Assembly: GCF_032854445.1 (NCBI RefSeq)
Contig: NC_088300.1
Span: 11,747,191-11,811,190 of the forward strand
From: Liolophura sinensis
Lineage: Eukaryota; Mollusca; Polyplacophora; Chitonida; Chitonidae
Length of the DNA stretch: 64,000 nt
Direction: 5' to 3'
The first letter of the stretch is position 1. Each line of letters opens with the position of its first letter. The notes under the pieces were generated by a model that made no database searches, was not told where the DNA came from, and worked only from the letters and a program-made list of their open reading frames with translations. Shown here in pieces: positions 14,501-29,000 of this stretch. The position numbers and the translations under genes are program-made.

Positions 14501-17500
14501 CCATTATAGAGAACACCCTATTGGAGACGGAGGAATGGCCTCATATTGTTTTAGCAAATAAGTTGTACAAATTATGTAGTTGTGATGACATAGCTTAAAA
14601 GTGTGGTCAAATTTGTGATTTTGCAACTTTTAGTATAGGTCATTCCAGATGAATGGGCCTGAGTATATCAACTTTTTTGCAGGATGAATTTAGTTATTTC
14701 AAATTTGAGATTTCTATGAATGTCTTGTAATGTGACAAAATTCAAAAAAAAAAAAAATTGTCATTGTGTGTTCATATGTAAACTTGGCTTGAACGAGGAC
14801 AACTGAATCAATTCATCAATGACTGTCTTAGCTTTCTGCAAAAACAGTCTGTCAGTTTAAAACATTCTTTAGAGCGATTACGTCTGTTTTGCACAAAATT
14901 TGCACCAGATTTGCACAATCACCAATGTCTTGTATAGTGTTTCACGGTCATCCTCATACACACTGTTGTCATGCACTCATCTACTTGCACTACATGGTAT
15001 ACAGGGCTTCTATGTTACATTCATCTGTCACTCAGTTAACGAGTGGTCATCATTGCTAAACTAGGATGAAGTGCATGTCATACATGTACAAGATTCCTAC
15101 TGCACAATGTGCGTTTGTTAGTTTGCATACATTTTTCAGTGAACACTTTACCCTAAAGCTTTGTTAATGTGCTTGTTTGTGTTACGATTTCTACGCTCAG
15201 GTTTGATAGTTTCTTGCACCTTGATTTATATTGTAACTTGTATGTAGTAAGCTTTAGTGTTCCAGCTAGCTATAAACTTACAGTCCCATACATCACTAAT
15301 ATTAATTGTTACAGTATGATTTTTTTTTTCAATACCTCACCTGAAAGAAAACTTTGTGTGAATGAATCCCCCAGTAACAGTGTGGAATGTGTACATGTAG
15401 CATAAGGAATGCTAATTGTCAGCTTTCAGCACAAAGAACATTTTACTTCTTTATTTTAGAGCGTTGAATACTAATTACTGAGCAACTTGTTGCATGAAAA
15501 TCACCTTTGGAATGACAGACTTTTTTCTGGCACTTTAGTTACATCACAAGTGGTAGCTGAGTTTGTACATGCATAAACTTTCTGGAGTCATTTCTTCACT
15601 TTGCAAAATTGTTTAGCTGAATAGCTCTGCCTGATATACGTACATGTATGTACATAGCTGATATATGTATGTCACCTGTACCATTGCCTATCCTTGCTTG
15701 ACTTGTTTTCCCCAGACCTTTCCAGTAGTGATCGAGAAAGTGAACACTTCCTGCGCAAACTTAATCGAGCACGATTTGCCCTGGCGCGCACAGACAGCAT
15801 TCGTTCAGTGAGCGACAGTCTCAAGACCAAGCCTCCATACAGGCGCACAGTCTCTGTGCCCCTCCATCTGGTGACCAAAACAGCATCCCCTAAAGGTAGA
15901 TAACTCTGGCAGGAACATTGTATTTAGTTATTAGGGATAGTAAATGCATGACTTCATATCAGTATTTGTCATCATTTCTAATTGTATCATATTCAGTTGT
16001 ATTATATATTCATCTAGGTGCTAGTGATTCTAATTATTTTAAATTATCTGACCCATTTTATTTATTGCTTCAGATATTGTGAAGAACAGAGCAGACTTCA
16101 ACAGTTAAATGTCCAGCATTGTCAGTAGTTTGTGTACTAAATAGCAAAAACGTAATGGAATTAAATATTTTTCAGGAATATATTTTGGGCCATCTAATTG
16201 TACTGCTGATCAACATATTGTAGGTAAAATTTTTATGTTCAAGGTAGTATTGTTCACAGAAAACAGTGAGAAAAGATAAACAACTACGACGTGTGACATT
16301 ATCCTGAACTCTGCTATGTTCTTTGTGAAGGAAGATCTTACTTCTTTTGATATGAATGTATTTTAGGAGAACTTTATTATAATACAAGCCATTCTGGTTG
16401 TAAAAACCTGTTTAAAACTTGATTGATGTTATTGACAGATTTGTCATCTACAAATTTGCTCCATTAATGGGTGTTTATGATTCTTTAGTTGTTCATGAAT
16501 ATATGTTTCTGTAAGTAACAAAGAGAACTCCTGTTTTGGTGTGACAGTGTCACTTAACTTCAGACAAGGCTCTATTTCTTTAATTATTTGATGGGTGTTT
16601 TTTTGTCGTAATCAGGATATTTTCACTCGTACAATGCCAGCCAGTTTTATGTGTATACATGTAAAGGGGAGTGTCCAAAGTAAACTGTCAACCTTTGGCA
16701 AGTTACTAACAAGCGCTCCCAGATGTCATATTGGTGGAAGGCATGTAGCATGAAACTTTATGTAAGACACCGCGATCAACTGCAGGATTCAGGAACTAGA
16801 GAAGCAGGGAAATCCTGAAATTGACCTGTCCAAGAGTGTGACATAAAGGACTTGGGCCTTTAATAATGTTTGACATAAGGGAATAAGTTGGGTAATCAGA
16901 AAATGAAATTGTGGGCAGCAATATTTGTAAAAATATGTATAGCACTTGACTTAGCCTTTTTTGGCAGTTACATCATGTCATCATAATATTTTCTAGTACT
17001 GCTTTTTTCATATTTCTTTGTACAGGTTTTTATTCTTGTGTAGAACGTAGTTCTCTGCAAACTGGGACAACCATGATCAACATACAAATTTGCTTAATGT
17101 AGTCAGTGGTTTGTGGAGAAAAACTAAGTACCTTGACATTTTGTGTATGTTTTCTTAAGTTTTCCAAAGGCGGTGAAAATTAGTTCTCTTTAACAAGAAA
17201 GCTTGGTTTTCCCAGGTTGGATTGCCTTTTAATTGTGGATACATGTTTTAAGATGTTTACAGTACTCACTTTTGATTAATCTATATTATCTCTAGATGTA
17301 AACTTATAGTTTCCATTCATATTTTTTCCACCTTTTATTTCTTTAATATATGTACTGTAGTCGTATTAGATTTCATGGTTGGATTCTTTTCCTCCGATTA
17401 CTAATTTCTCTTTATTGATATGTAGACTTAACTTCTTTTGGGTCTGCTTTCAATTGCTGCACTTTTTTTACTCTTTCTTTATTTGCTGCGACTTTAGTGG

Positions 17501-20094
17501 GAAAGGTGCAGCGAAAAAGTTACTGGCGACACAGCTCAAGAAAACACAAAATTATTCAAATGTGCAATAGTTTACCAAACTGTGGTATGTGGATACAGCA
17601 TACAGTGTACTGCCATCACAAGCACCTGCTGTTGTTGTTGTAAACTCACTGCACAGCACATTCAGTGTCCTGGGCACTTCATATTTCAAGAGATGTTGTA
17701 TTGCACCCATTTTGTGTTTCCAGTGCCACAGATAAATACCAAGAATATGTGTAAAGTTTAGTCCTTGAGTGTGAAACTGTTTGGAAAAGCAGAGGGGTTG
17801 GACTTGGTGTTGGCTTTGGATTAGATGGTACATATATACCGTTTTCATACATCAAACACAGATGGATAAATTGAACCATAAACGTTCCTGCAAATCAAGA
17901 ACTAAAATGAACATCATACGAACTAAAATGAACATACATATTCACATGCACATATAGGTTTATTTCATAATCACATGGAAAAACGGGGAAAAGAAGGCTG
18001 TAGTATTTTTGGATTAAAACTTTAATATATTCTAAATTCCATCTTTCTGTGCTTGATTTATTTTATTTATCGTTTTTCATTCAGGTTGTTGATGTTTTGT
18101 TTACTTTTTTCATAGCGTTTAACTTGCCTTTTTAATATATATCCATCTATAAATACCTCCCCAACCCTCACCCTCCAATCCCCCTCCCCTCACTCTTTGG
18201 CCAAATTCTGGGTATTCCTCTAGTACTAGCTGGTATCATTGAATCATAGTTGTATCTTAGTATATTTTATGAGTTCATTTTAATTCTGAGCAATACTCGC
18301 TGTTGGGTCATGCAGATGTTGGAAGTATGATGTATGGTGTTTGCTTTACACAGCTGCTTCTCCTTCACGTATCAAGTTGATAGAGTTCAATGCCAAGTGG
18401 CGACTGCTGAAGGGTAACAAATTTTCCTGGATTACATTTTTGCTGGCATGACAGCATTTTACGCTCATCTTTTGCCACTTTGACCAGCTACATTATGATT
18501 AAAGAGCTCTCTTCCTTTCAGCGCTGCATGTCTTCTGTTGGCTCCTGCAACCACTTTGAATTTGTTCTCAACAGATCTCAGCTTTGGACTCATTTGATGT
18601 GTTAACCTCAGGCTACTTACAGGTCAAATGATAAAATTGTACAAAATGCAGCGGTACATGTACTTGGTACATTTTATTTTTCCCCATATAATTTTTTTAC
18701 AATCATCCTTTGGTTTGATAATAATATGAGAAAAGGTAGTTTAGAAGCAAAATTTCATTTTATTTTCCTCATTGAATTTAGAGTTGGCAACTGCAATTTC
18801 CCACCTTTTATTGAGGCCAATGTAATTTGATTTAGTTTGGTTTCCCCACAATGCAGTGTAAAGTTTAATTTATTTGCATAAAGATGTTACTTAATTTTCA
18901 TTGAAAAGTTGACTCACCTTTAGTTATTGATTGCTTTCTAATTTGGGTATCAGATTTGCATATTATCAGCCATTTTGGTAAAGGATGAGTTTTTACTAAC
19001 ATGACATTTGCAGCTACATTTATGTGTTATACATGTATGTATCATAGAGTATTTTTCTCCTACATTTTAAAGACTAGATATGAATGCCACAATATACACA
19101 GTGTACAGTGCATCTTTCTCTTTGTGCTACAAATACACTCTCAACGTGGATGATGACTGTAATTTTATCCAGACATTTAATGAATTACCTGTACTAGATC
19201 ACAAACTATCGTAAACTTTGTTTCTAAAATTGTTCGATCACCATCAAAGTCCAATGGATTGGTGTTTGGCTGTACAAAAAATTTCATCTAAATTTTTCTG
19301 CGAAGTTGCTGACTGACAGTGAAACAATAAACACTGGCAGAGGATAAATTTGTAAGCCTGTGCATTGTCAGTTGATGACTTCTCAGGCTAGAATGTAGAA
19401 GGTGATTATAGACAATCATCAGGGATAGAATCACTCTCTGTGTATGACAGATCATATCACTGTTATGCATGAAGATTAAATGGACTCTTCCTATAATGCA
19501 GAATAAATTTGCCCTATAAGTTACAACTAACTTATGTGCATCTACTCTTCAATATGTCAACTCGTATGCCAGTCTTGAACTCTTCACTCTGTCACTGTTG
19601 TATGAATCTTGTCTCAGCTAACACCAGTTATCATCATCACTGATTGTGGAAATGCTTTGCACTTTACAATGTACTAATCCAAATCTGTTACGTCCTAAAA
19701 CATTTGAAGATATTGCATTTTTTTTTTCAGTATTTCTGTACAAATTGATAGATGATAAGCATGTACTCTTTGATTCTCTCCTTCAGAATATAAATTTATA
19801 TGAATACATATATATATATATACATATATACAAGCCGACATCATTCTATAACTGTTAAAATGTTGACCACGTAACCCTGGCTCAAGAATCTACCTGATTA
19901 TGCAGGCAAACAATTTCTGGTCTGCTGGAACAAGAAATATTTGAATACAATAAAAGTTTGGTGTGTTTTTTATGTGCCAACAGAGAAGGATAAGGCTTAT
20001 ATGAGACAGCAGTCTGCTCCATTTAATCTTGGCCGCCGACTGACCGGGAAGTTTTCTGGTGGTCTTGGGGGTTTCAGTAACTACATGTTTCAAG
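11598..20094 (+). CDS. unc79: unc-79 exons 1-4 (local numbering)
   Basis: Exon 1 (11598-11799, local residues 1-67) is preceded by TTTGCAG and opens with CLCQCLEFQFDTV. Exon 2 (15716-15895) encodes the basic, serine-rich RKLNRARFALARTDSIRS segment, a plausible phosphorylation region. Exon 3 (18354-18413) is exactly 60 bases and encodes 20 residues, including RIKLIEFNAKWRLL. Exon 4 (19984-20094) encodes a Gly/Phe-rich stretch (GKFSGGLGGFSNYMF). Exons 2, 3 and 4 are all multiples of three and all lie between phase-1 introns. Each could therefore be skipped without shifting the frame, which makes this an alternative-splicing-prone section. Exon 3 has no counterpart in the vertebrate proteins as I remember them. 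Confidence 0.88.
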
Positions 20095-23000
20095 GTAATT
20101 TATCAGTTAAGAAATTGGTGGTATACTATAAATCATAATGTCAAATTAACCCATATATTGAAGTGAAGAGACTGGCAGGGAACAGGAACAATTATTACTT
20201 GTGGTACGGGGTATTTGGTACATGGATTGGCTCTGCCGATCTGTGCTCACAAGTCAGCATTTGTATTTATACATACAGCAAATATGGATTACACAGCCAA
20301 AAAAAAAAGTTTTAAAAAAGTTCTCGATGTTAAACATGCATGTAAAAACATGTGTTCTTCTGTATGTTGTGAATTAAAGCTATAATGTGTATGTTGTAAA
20401 CAGGAGGACAATTGAGAGAGTTCACAGATGAGGAGAGTAATTTTGCTGCCTTACTGCAGCGGGCCATGGACCTTGAAGGGGTGGACAGAAACACAGTCTA
20501 CGAGCTTGTCGCCCTGCTTATGAAGGTGAGGGGAAGAAATCATTGAACATACCGCCGTGAACTGGGCGGAAATATATAGGAATAATGGTGTTTTTTTGTA
20601 GAGGTTTTTGTTTGGTTTTTTTTTTCAAATGGTAAATATCTGTACTTAAAGAAGGAAATAATCTTAATTATTTGTCTTTACATGAATGCTGGTAATTCTT
20701 GTCATAATCCTTCTTGTTTCTGGTTTTAAAATTTGGGGTTTTTATATACTGTTTTCAGCATCTTTTTTGTGTTAGTTGTTGTTGAGTTTTCTTCTCCTGA
20801 CAAAATTCTTGTCTTCTCTTTCAGTACATGGTTAAATGTAACCAGGATGAAGTGAATGAAGACAGGGCAGCTTTTAAAGCTCAGGTAAATTTCAGTTAGA
20901 CTGCAAAGAAGAGACATCTTTATTCCTCAACTTTTTCACATATGAGAGAGCAACTTTCAGTGAAATTTATGCACATTTTTAATATGAATTTAGAGACAAG
21001 ACTACATTGGTTGAATGGGCCAGTTTCAGAGCTTCGCAAAAGTAGGATTTTATCATTGAACACAGAATAATGGCTTCAGAATATGTTTGAATAAACACCT
21101 TGTAAACATGCGAAAAGATTGAAGAATGTTTTCTTATGTTATTGACTTGAGTAATGGATGCTTTTTTTTGTTCTTACATATCCAGACTCCTGTGAATGTT
21201 TAACCTTCATATTAAAGAAGTTTATTATCATAAATTTCTTTGGATGATAGAATAAGATTTGTATTTACAGAATATCGTGCTGAGACACCTGAATGTGTTG
21301 CTGGGCTATAACCAGACAGAGAAAGCCTTCAGTGTACCACCTTACAAACTCAGGTTAGCTCAGTTGTGTGTAAGGTGGGATGTTCCAGTGAATCAATTAG
21401 GTTAATATTAAGAAATTTAAATTCTTATTCGGAAATAGAAAGTGGGCATACCTTTAGTTCCTCTAAGGATATTAGTGGTAATTCAAAATGTGATGTAACG
21501 GATGTACATAATTAGATGTATATGTATCAGTCGAAAAAATGTCTGTGAACAGTATGTATTGAACAGTTTAAGTTATGCACAGATTTTGAAAGAATGGTTT
21601 GACATTCTTTAGATCATTGAACTACTACATTGTGAAGACTTGCAGGCCTAGTCAACATGTCTTGAGTTCTTGAGTCACATTTTCTGTCACTTTACAGGTG
21701 CTCGGCTGTGTTCAATGCATTTCTGGCTGGATTACCACATGTGAGTTATAAAGCTGTGCTGATATATGTACATGTACTTGTATCTGTGTGTATAATAAGC
21801 CTTCATCATGTCATTTTACCTCACTGTGTTCATCCTGAGAGCTCCAAATTACAAATCTTGATACTTCATGATAGTAGTACATATCCACCCAGTATCAATA
21901 TGCTTTGAATGGGTGGGACATTTTGTCTTGTATCTTTTGCATGACAATCCAGAGCAGAAGCATCATGCATTAAAACTGGTTTACCACTAGGAAACAATGT
22001 CATGGTGTCAAGTTATTGTTTTCTGAGTATTTTGCCATGCCCAGTATTAGCAGTATTGGGTATATAAAGCTCTCCATGTCAGTACAATGGCTTCCTCTCT
22101 GGGAGTATGTGGGAAGGTCTGACAGCCACTTGCAGATAGTCATGGGTTTCTCCTGGGCACTGCCTGGTTTCATCACACCATAATGCTGGCAGCTGTCATA
22201 TAAGTGAAATATTCTTTAGTACAGCGTTAAATGCCAATCAAATAAATAAATTAAATATAACAACTAGATATGCATATGTCAAGCAGCAAGACAAAAGAAT
22301 TGTACCTTGAGACAATTTATACAAAATTACTGCCATTTCCATCAATTTTACAAGAGCAAATACATTAAATTGTCATCAACAAAAATAAAAAAACACTTCT
22401 CATTTTTCATTTTCAGGTTCTGGATAAGAACTTTAAGTTAGGTAACATGATATTGCCCATATCACTGTTGCTGCTGCAGTACGGCCCGTCCCCTCAGCGA
22501 TATGCCAGTGACTACCAGCCCCCAACCTACACACTGTGGTACCTGGAGCCTCACACACGCCAGGCATGGCTCATGGCTCTCCTTGTCATTCTCTACAAGG
22601 TATACTGATGTTCATCAATCTGATCAAGTTGCTCTGAGTAGTGAGGTCATGTTTGACATGTTTGTGAATTAATGTCTGAAGGATTGTAGGAATACAGGAA
22701 TACATGTGTGGGAAATACCGCTCTTTGAAACTTAACAGCAGTTATAAGACCCCTTTTAGTATCTTGTTGTATTGAAGAACTGCATTATATTGTCGGCGTT
22801 ATATTGTCTGCATTATTCTAGTTCAGTGTACATGGTACTATATTCGTGTATTCACATTCAACAAAAAAATGTTTAGGGTTTGAAATATTCTGTTCTTCTT
22901 TTTTTTTTTTTCTTTTTTTTTAAGTTTTTTGAAGGAAACTTAATGAGGAATTTCACATCAAGTCATTGTAACAGTATTTTTTGTCCTGTGAAAATACTGT

Positions 23001-26000
23001 GACACCACCTCTCTTGATCCCTATGTATGGCTGGCTATGTTTCAGTATCAGATCAGCAGCACCCCTGTCTCCACCATCATGCAGACTCTGATCAGGATAG
23101 TCATCAACACCATTGATGCCCAGCACCACCGCTGTAAAAAGAACGAAGATGGATTTGCCCCAGCTAGTCCAGCCGTGCCCAGAAACAGAGGTTGGTAGTC
23201 GGCAGTGTGATATCAAGTCAGTGAAGCAGATGCCTTTAATTGCTATGTATTAAGTCAGTCTAGGCTGGTTGTAAATTTGAGATAATTTGTCACATGCAGC
23301 AAAGAAAGATATTTTGTCCATTTGCATTATTTTGCAGATACAGTCTTCTGATGCATATGTTGTAATTTTTGTCAGTAACTTGACATTCACTTTGGCTTTC
23401 TGCCAGTACTGAAAATCAACCATCCATCAGTATTGTAAAACATAATTCTGTTGATTACATGTATTAAATGTTGCAAAGAAGTCTTTATTTCTTACATTAA
23501 AATCATGAGTTGTTCTCTGCACTTAATGAGTGTTGCCATTATATTGTCCTGTCTCGAGGCATCAAGCCTTAATCATCCATCGCCCTGCATTGCCTTTACT
23601 GCAGATGCGAGTAAGGTGTCAATGAGTGACCTGGAGAACATCCAGGAGACAGAGACTCCACCCCAAAGCCCCACTGAATCTCATGGAGACTTGCTGAGCA
23701 TCCACTTGAGATCCCCAGCCAAGGAGAGCCTGGTCCAGTATGTCCGGTCTCGGCAACCTGAGGGCCTGGTGGAGGAGGAGCCATCCGATGCAGACTCCTC
23801 CCCTGCCCTGAAACTCAACAGAAAACCCCTGAAGATCCCCGTACATCGCACTCCACGACGCCTGGTCGACTACTCTCTGACAGAAAGCGAGGAGGAGCGT
23901 GATGACAGGACGTGCAAGGAGCAGCGGGCAATTCATGAAGCAGACAAAGAGCAGAGCACAGACAGAGAGACGGAGAGGGAAGATGATGAGGATAAGGATT
24001 CTGATGACAGCCACACTACAGCTGAAAGGAAGGACAGCCTGGATCAGGTGGGTTGTGAGGGTTGTTAGAGCTGATCACATATGTAACAGTCATATTTATT
24101 GCATATATAAACCTTCCTCATTGTCTGATTTTGAAAATTGTGAACATGGACAGGGTTTCCACAAGATCCATTTTGCAAAAATTCCACCTCAGACATACAA
24201 AAAAGTGATAGAAAGAAAAATTCTTTTCAGTCACCTTTTACATGTATGTTGACCGTAATAAATAGTTAAAGCACTAAACAAACCAATCTACACCCTTGCC
24301 AAATCTTGTGTATCCACTACGTCACCAATGAGTCCCATTCTTGCATCTCGCCAAACACTTTTAAGTGTCTGTGTGTCTGAGACCTAAGACCTAATACACG
24401 CAGGAATAGTTAATAGCTGGAATGGATAGGCCTGTACTAGCCTGAAAATCCGTCCTATGGATGATCAACTCGAATGACCTCTTCAGACGTCAATAATTTT
24501 GGAAAAATGCTTTAAAAGTGACAAGAAATCAATGTTTGATGCGTAAATTGTCACAATGAGATGTCATACAATTGCCCCTTGTATACGCCATGGAGTGAGA
24601 TGAGAATCATCCACAAAGCTGCTTTTGCCCAGGACACCTAAGTTTTGGCACAAATTTTCGTTCCACCAACTTGCTTGTTGGAAAGCTTTGATACAACAAA
24701 TTTGCTACGAACATCATGAATTACGCCTTATCAAAAGACTCAGAAGTGAAGGGGGGAATACCACACTCTTGCACTCTCCCCCACCCGTATAGCACAAACC
24801 TTTGGCCTCAAAACGGAATCAAAATTTTGTTCTGGTGGAAACCCTGATGGACCTTGTAGGTACATTGTAAGCCATTATTTTCATAGTTTCCAAAACAACT
24901 CCTGCTAAGCGCTAATTTTTCGTACTTTTTTCAGGTGAGTTCCTCAACAACAGCCAAGACTTCAACCTCCTCTGGGGTGCAGAGGGATGAGATTGTGGAG
25001 TCACATACCACCTGTACTAACCTGTCTGAGGATTCGTACCTGGAAGACACAGCCAATACACCTGGGGAGGCAGCACCTGGCCTCCATGGGGCAAACCCCT
25101 CCCAACTCCCCGCTTCTGCAGTGGATCACAAGATGGTGCAGCAGATAGAAGAGTTTGAGGGTGAGGTCAGGCGTTCGTCTAGAACTCAGATACAACCGTT
25201 AAGTGGGTCTGAGATGGATGGGATGAAGACCAGCTCTGAGCAGCAGGCTGACGATGAAGAGGGCTCTCAGAGAAAACTGAGTGGTGAGGAGAAGGAGAGG
25301 AAGCGTAGCTCGGAGGAGCGTGATTCCTTGTCACGGGAGAGAATCGGGGGCTCAGAGGAGCGAGCACTTAGTTCGGAAGAGAGACTGCTGTCATCTGATC
25401 AGGGTCGGGAGACAATGTCAGAAGTGGAAGAGAGTGCAGAGGACAGCGAGAAGACACAGACGACATCGGACGCAGAGTCAGACAAACAACAAGCAACCAC
25501 AGACTCTGGGGAATGCCAGCAAGATGATAATAAAGGTAGTGATCTAGGGAGACGGATTGATACGATTAGATTGACATTGTTCATAAGGAATTAGTTTTAC
25601 CATCACCAGATGTGTGAAAATGTACTTAAAAATAAACTTAATAGGTTGTAATTTTTCATCATTTAAAAATACTAGGTGGTTATGTTTGAATAATTCAGTT
25701 ATGACAAAATTAGTTTAACTCTACAGAAACTTGTTAGATTTCATGAAATTACTGTAGCCATTATTGGTCCTGGTGTACACAAACACGTTCGAATTCATAA
25801 AGTTACTATAGCCATTATTGCTCCTGGTGTACACAAACATGTTAGAATTCATAAAGCTACTGTAGCCATTGTTGCTCCTGGTGTACACAAACATGTTGGA
25901 ATTCATGAAGTTACTGTAGCCATTATTGGTCCTGGTGTACACAAACAAGTTCGAATTCATGAAGTTACTGTAGCCATTATTGGTCCTGGTGTACACAAAC

Positions 26001-29000
26001 ACGTTCGAATTCATAAAGTTACTGTAGCCATTATTGGTCCTGGTGTACACAAACATGTTAGAATTCATAAAGTTATTGTAGCCATTGTTGCTCCTGGTGT
26101 ACACAAACATGTTGGAATTCATGAAGTTACTGTAGCCATTATTGGTCCTGGTGTAGAAAGAAGGAAATGTTTAATAAGGAAAACCTGTACATACAAGCAT
26201 ATATATTACGGATTTTGCAGAGCTAGGTGAAGAAGACCTGGCTCACCAGACTCCTTCTTCACTGCCTAAGCCAAACTTCAGACAGAGGAAGCAGAGAAAG
26301 ACTGGCCTGACAACAGTTGAACTACAGAAGATATTCCCTGAGTTAGCTGATACAGGTCCTACTCAGGAGACAACTTCCTCCCCAAAACCCAGCAGGTAAC
26401 ATGCCAACTAACCAGCCAGACCAATATGTGATCTCAGACATACAATATTAATAAAGAGCAGAATCTTCTACATATACCTTGCCAGTGCTTGAAATTTTGA
26501 CTTCATGAATAGGAGTATTTTGGAATTGGTGGGATGGGGGGAGGGGGCGTTTGTTAATAATTTTAGTTATTTACAGTAAAGAATGATGCAAAGATGAGAA
26601 TTTATCTTGTTCAGTGATGGGCAAGTTGACTGGTCCATAATGCTGGCAGATGCCCTGGGTATATATTTAGTGTCCAAATCTATATGTACACAGTGGTACA
26701 TTTACAAAGATGAAATTGTGGACAACCAATACAGCCATGTAACAAGCATTTAGTTTGGAATTGATGGTATGCCAGAGTTCTTGTGCATGTCCTGTATTCT
26801 ATTAAATGTTCTGTCTCTACAGTCGCAGATCACGTAAAGCAGAAATCCTAAACAAACCCCAGAAGCCTAAGAAGCAGGCACCATCTCGGTGCAGTGAGAC
26901 TCTGTTGGTGGAGAGGTGCCCAGAATGCAATGCTGTCCTGGAGCAGTATGACGAGGACACAGTTGGTCAGTGTATCATCGTCCTGGCAACCTTCATTCAT
27001 AGAGAGCCCTCGCTGGCCACACCCATTCTTCTGGAGACATTTCAGACTGTGGCAAGGTGAGAATCACATGTGCTGTGTGTTTTCAGAGTGGCATACCAAA
27101 TTTGTACATGAAAATGGGATGTAAGAAGATTTGGAACATTAAATATTTCATCAATTGTAAAAGGCCAGAATCCACATTTATCAAATGTCTTCCAACTTAA
27201 AAATCAAAAGTTCAAACACAGCTACAGTAAAAAGTTTTGGCTCTGGGAAGTTCAACTTTACTGCAGAACAATGCGCCCTTCACAAATTGAGCTCTTTCCT
27301 GTTCTGAAATTGGCTTTTTGATAACTTGCAACTTATGACTTATGTGGTTGTGTGTGCATATACAGGTCCTACTGGCTCAGCTGCAGTTTTAGACTGAGAG
27401 GTTTGTTAGGTACTTGTAGTGAAGTAGTGTAGTTTTGTATAGGCCCTGTCCTGTTTCTTTTTAATAATCCATAAACTGTTGTGTAAGTCAAATATTCTTT
27501 ACTACAGTATTTAAACCCAGCATGATAAATGTGAATAGGAAAAAACTGCCTGGGGTTTTCACTCACAGATGAATGTACCTCCTTGTTTATTTCCTGGACG
27601 TGGAAGTGAAAGAATGGCCAGCTCTTGTGTCAGTTGACACATAGGGCTTAAATTGATCTCTGATCACAGGTTTTTCATGTACATGGAAGCAGTATTTTTG
27701 TATATCATGTACAGATCTTTTATGTGGTAATCATCTACTTTACAGAATTGCAAGTCATAGCCCTTATTCCTGGCAGTCAGATGGGTAAGTTTTAATAAAC
27801 CATGAATTCTTTTTGTGTATTTTATACTGAGATGTTGTGCCCTGCACATGTGAACATTGAATCACTTTGACATGATTGGAGCAAACTGACAAATTCTGTA
27901 TGAAAAAAAAAATATTAAGTTTAATATTTGAGGAGACTGTAATTGCCACAGAGTTTCAGTTTTGCCTGAATGTGTAACTTTATGGGAAGAAGCTATTCTT
28001 TGTTATCACATCTTTTAATGAGTCAAACTAGGTATGTAATTGAAACCTTCGGTTTCAACCATTAATTGAAGCACATATATTCTAGACCACCTTTAAATAC
28101 ACCTACTCATTCCAACCAGTACAATGTTGAACTTTTAGTCCCATAAATAGGGATATGTTGAGAGGCTCAGACCTCGGGGAAGGTTAGTCCAGGGAAGTAT
28201 CAATGGCAGTCTTCAACCTTTTCCATAAAATAACTATGAAAATAACAGTAAAATGATTTGTTCATGTCACTAAAGATGCAAGCTTCATAAAACTATGCCA
28301 ATTATTTCTCTACACCCCATACTCCTTTCAGAATGTTTCAAAATATTGGTCACAAAGCCAGTTGAAAAAGTTGATCAACAGATTTTAATAACAGTGTATA
28401 TGAAATGGTTACTTTGTGATACATGGTTTTCTGGCCTGTTTATTACGTCTAGTTTGGTTGTTCCTGGGAATTGTGTGAGTATAGCTCGTCAGTTCCTGAG
28501 GTGTTGCTTACATCAGCTAGCTCCAAATGGAATCTTCCCAATGCTCTTCCAGAGTAACATTGAAGGTAAGTGACCCACATGTACTTGTACATGTATCTAT
28601 GGGTAAATCAATTATTGCAACTGATTTCATAGCCTTGGTGCTAACTGAGTGATCCGAATTGTGAGTTTTACAGTGATTCTACTGAATTAACACCTAAATT
28701 ATCAATAGGTAGACCAGTGGGTACAGTTAACTCAATTTACATTTAATATGCAAATTTAGAAAACCATTTAAAATTTTTATTTGATTATTTCCAGCCTCTG
28801 AGCAAAACACTCGGACTATTCCTAATTCTAAAAAAGATAAGAAAAATTTAATATGCATCAAAAGTTTATTGATAAGTAGACATGAAAATTAATCCATTAT
28901 TCTCCTCCCTGGTCGTACATGGGAAGGTTTAGCAGCAACCTGTATATGATCGAGGGTCTTCCCCGGGTTTCTTCCCAACATAATTGTGGCCAGTGTCGGA

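Noticed and set aside
25733-26157. CRISPR-like look of the regular repeat
   Set aside because: Units are contiguous without unique spacers and this is an animal intron; it is an ordinary tandem repeat.
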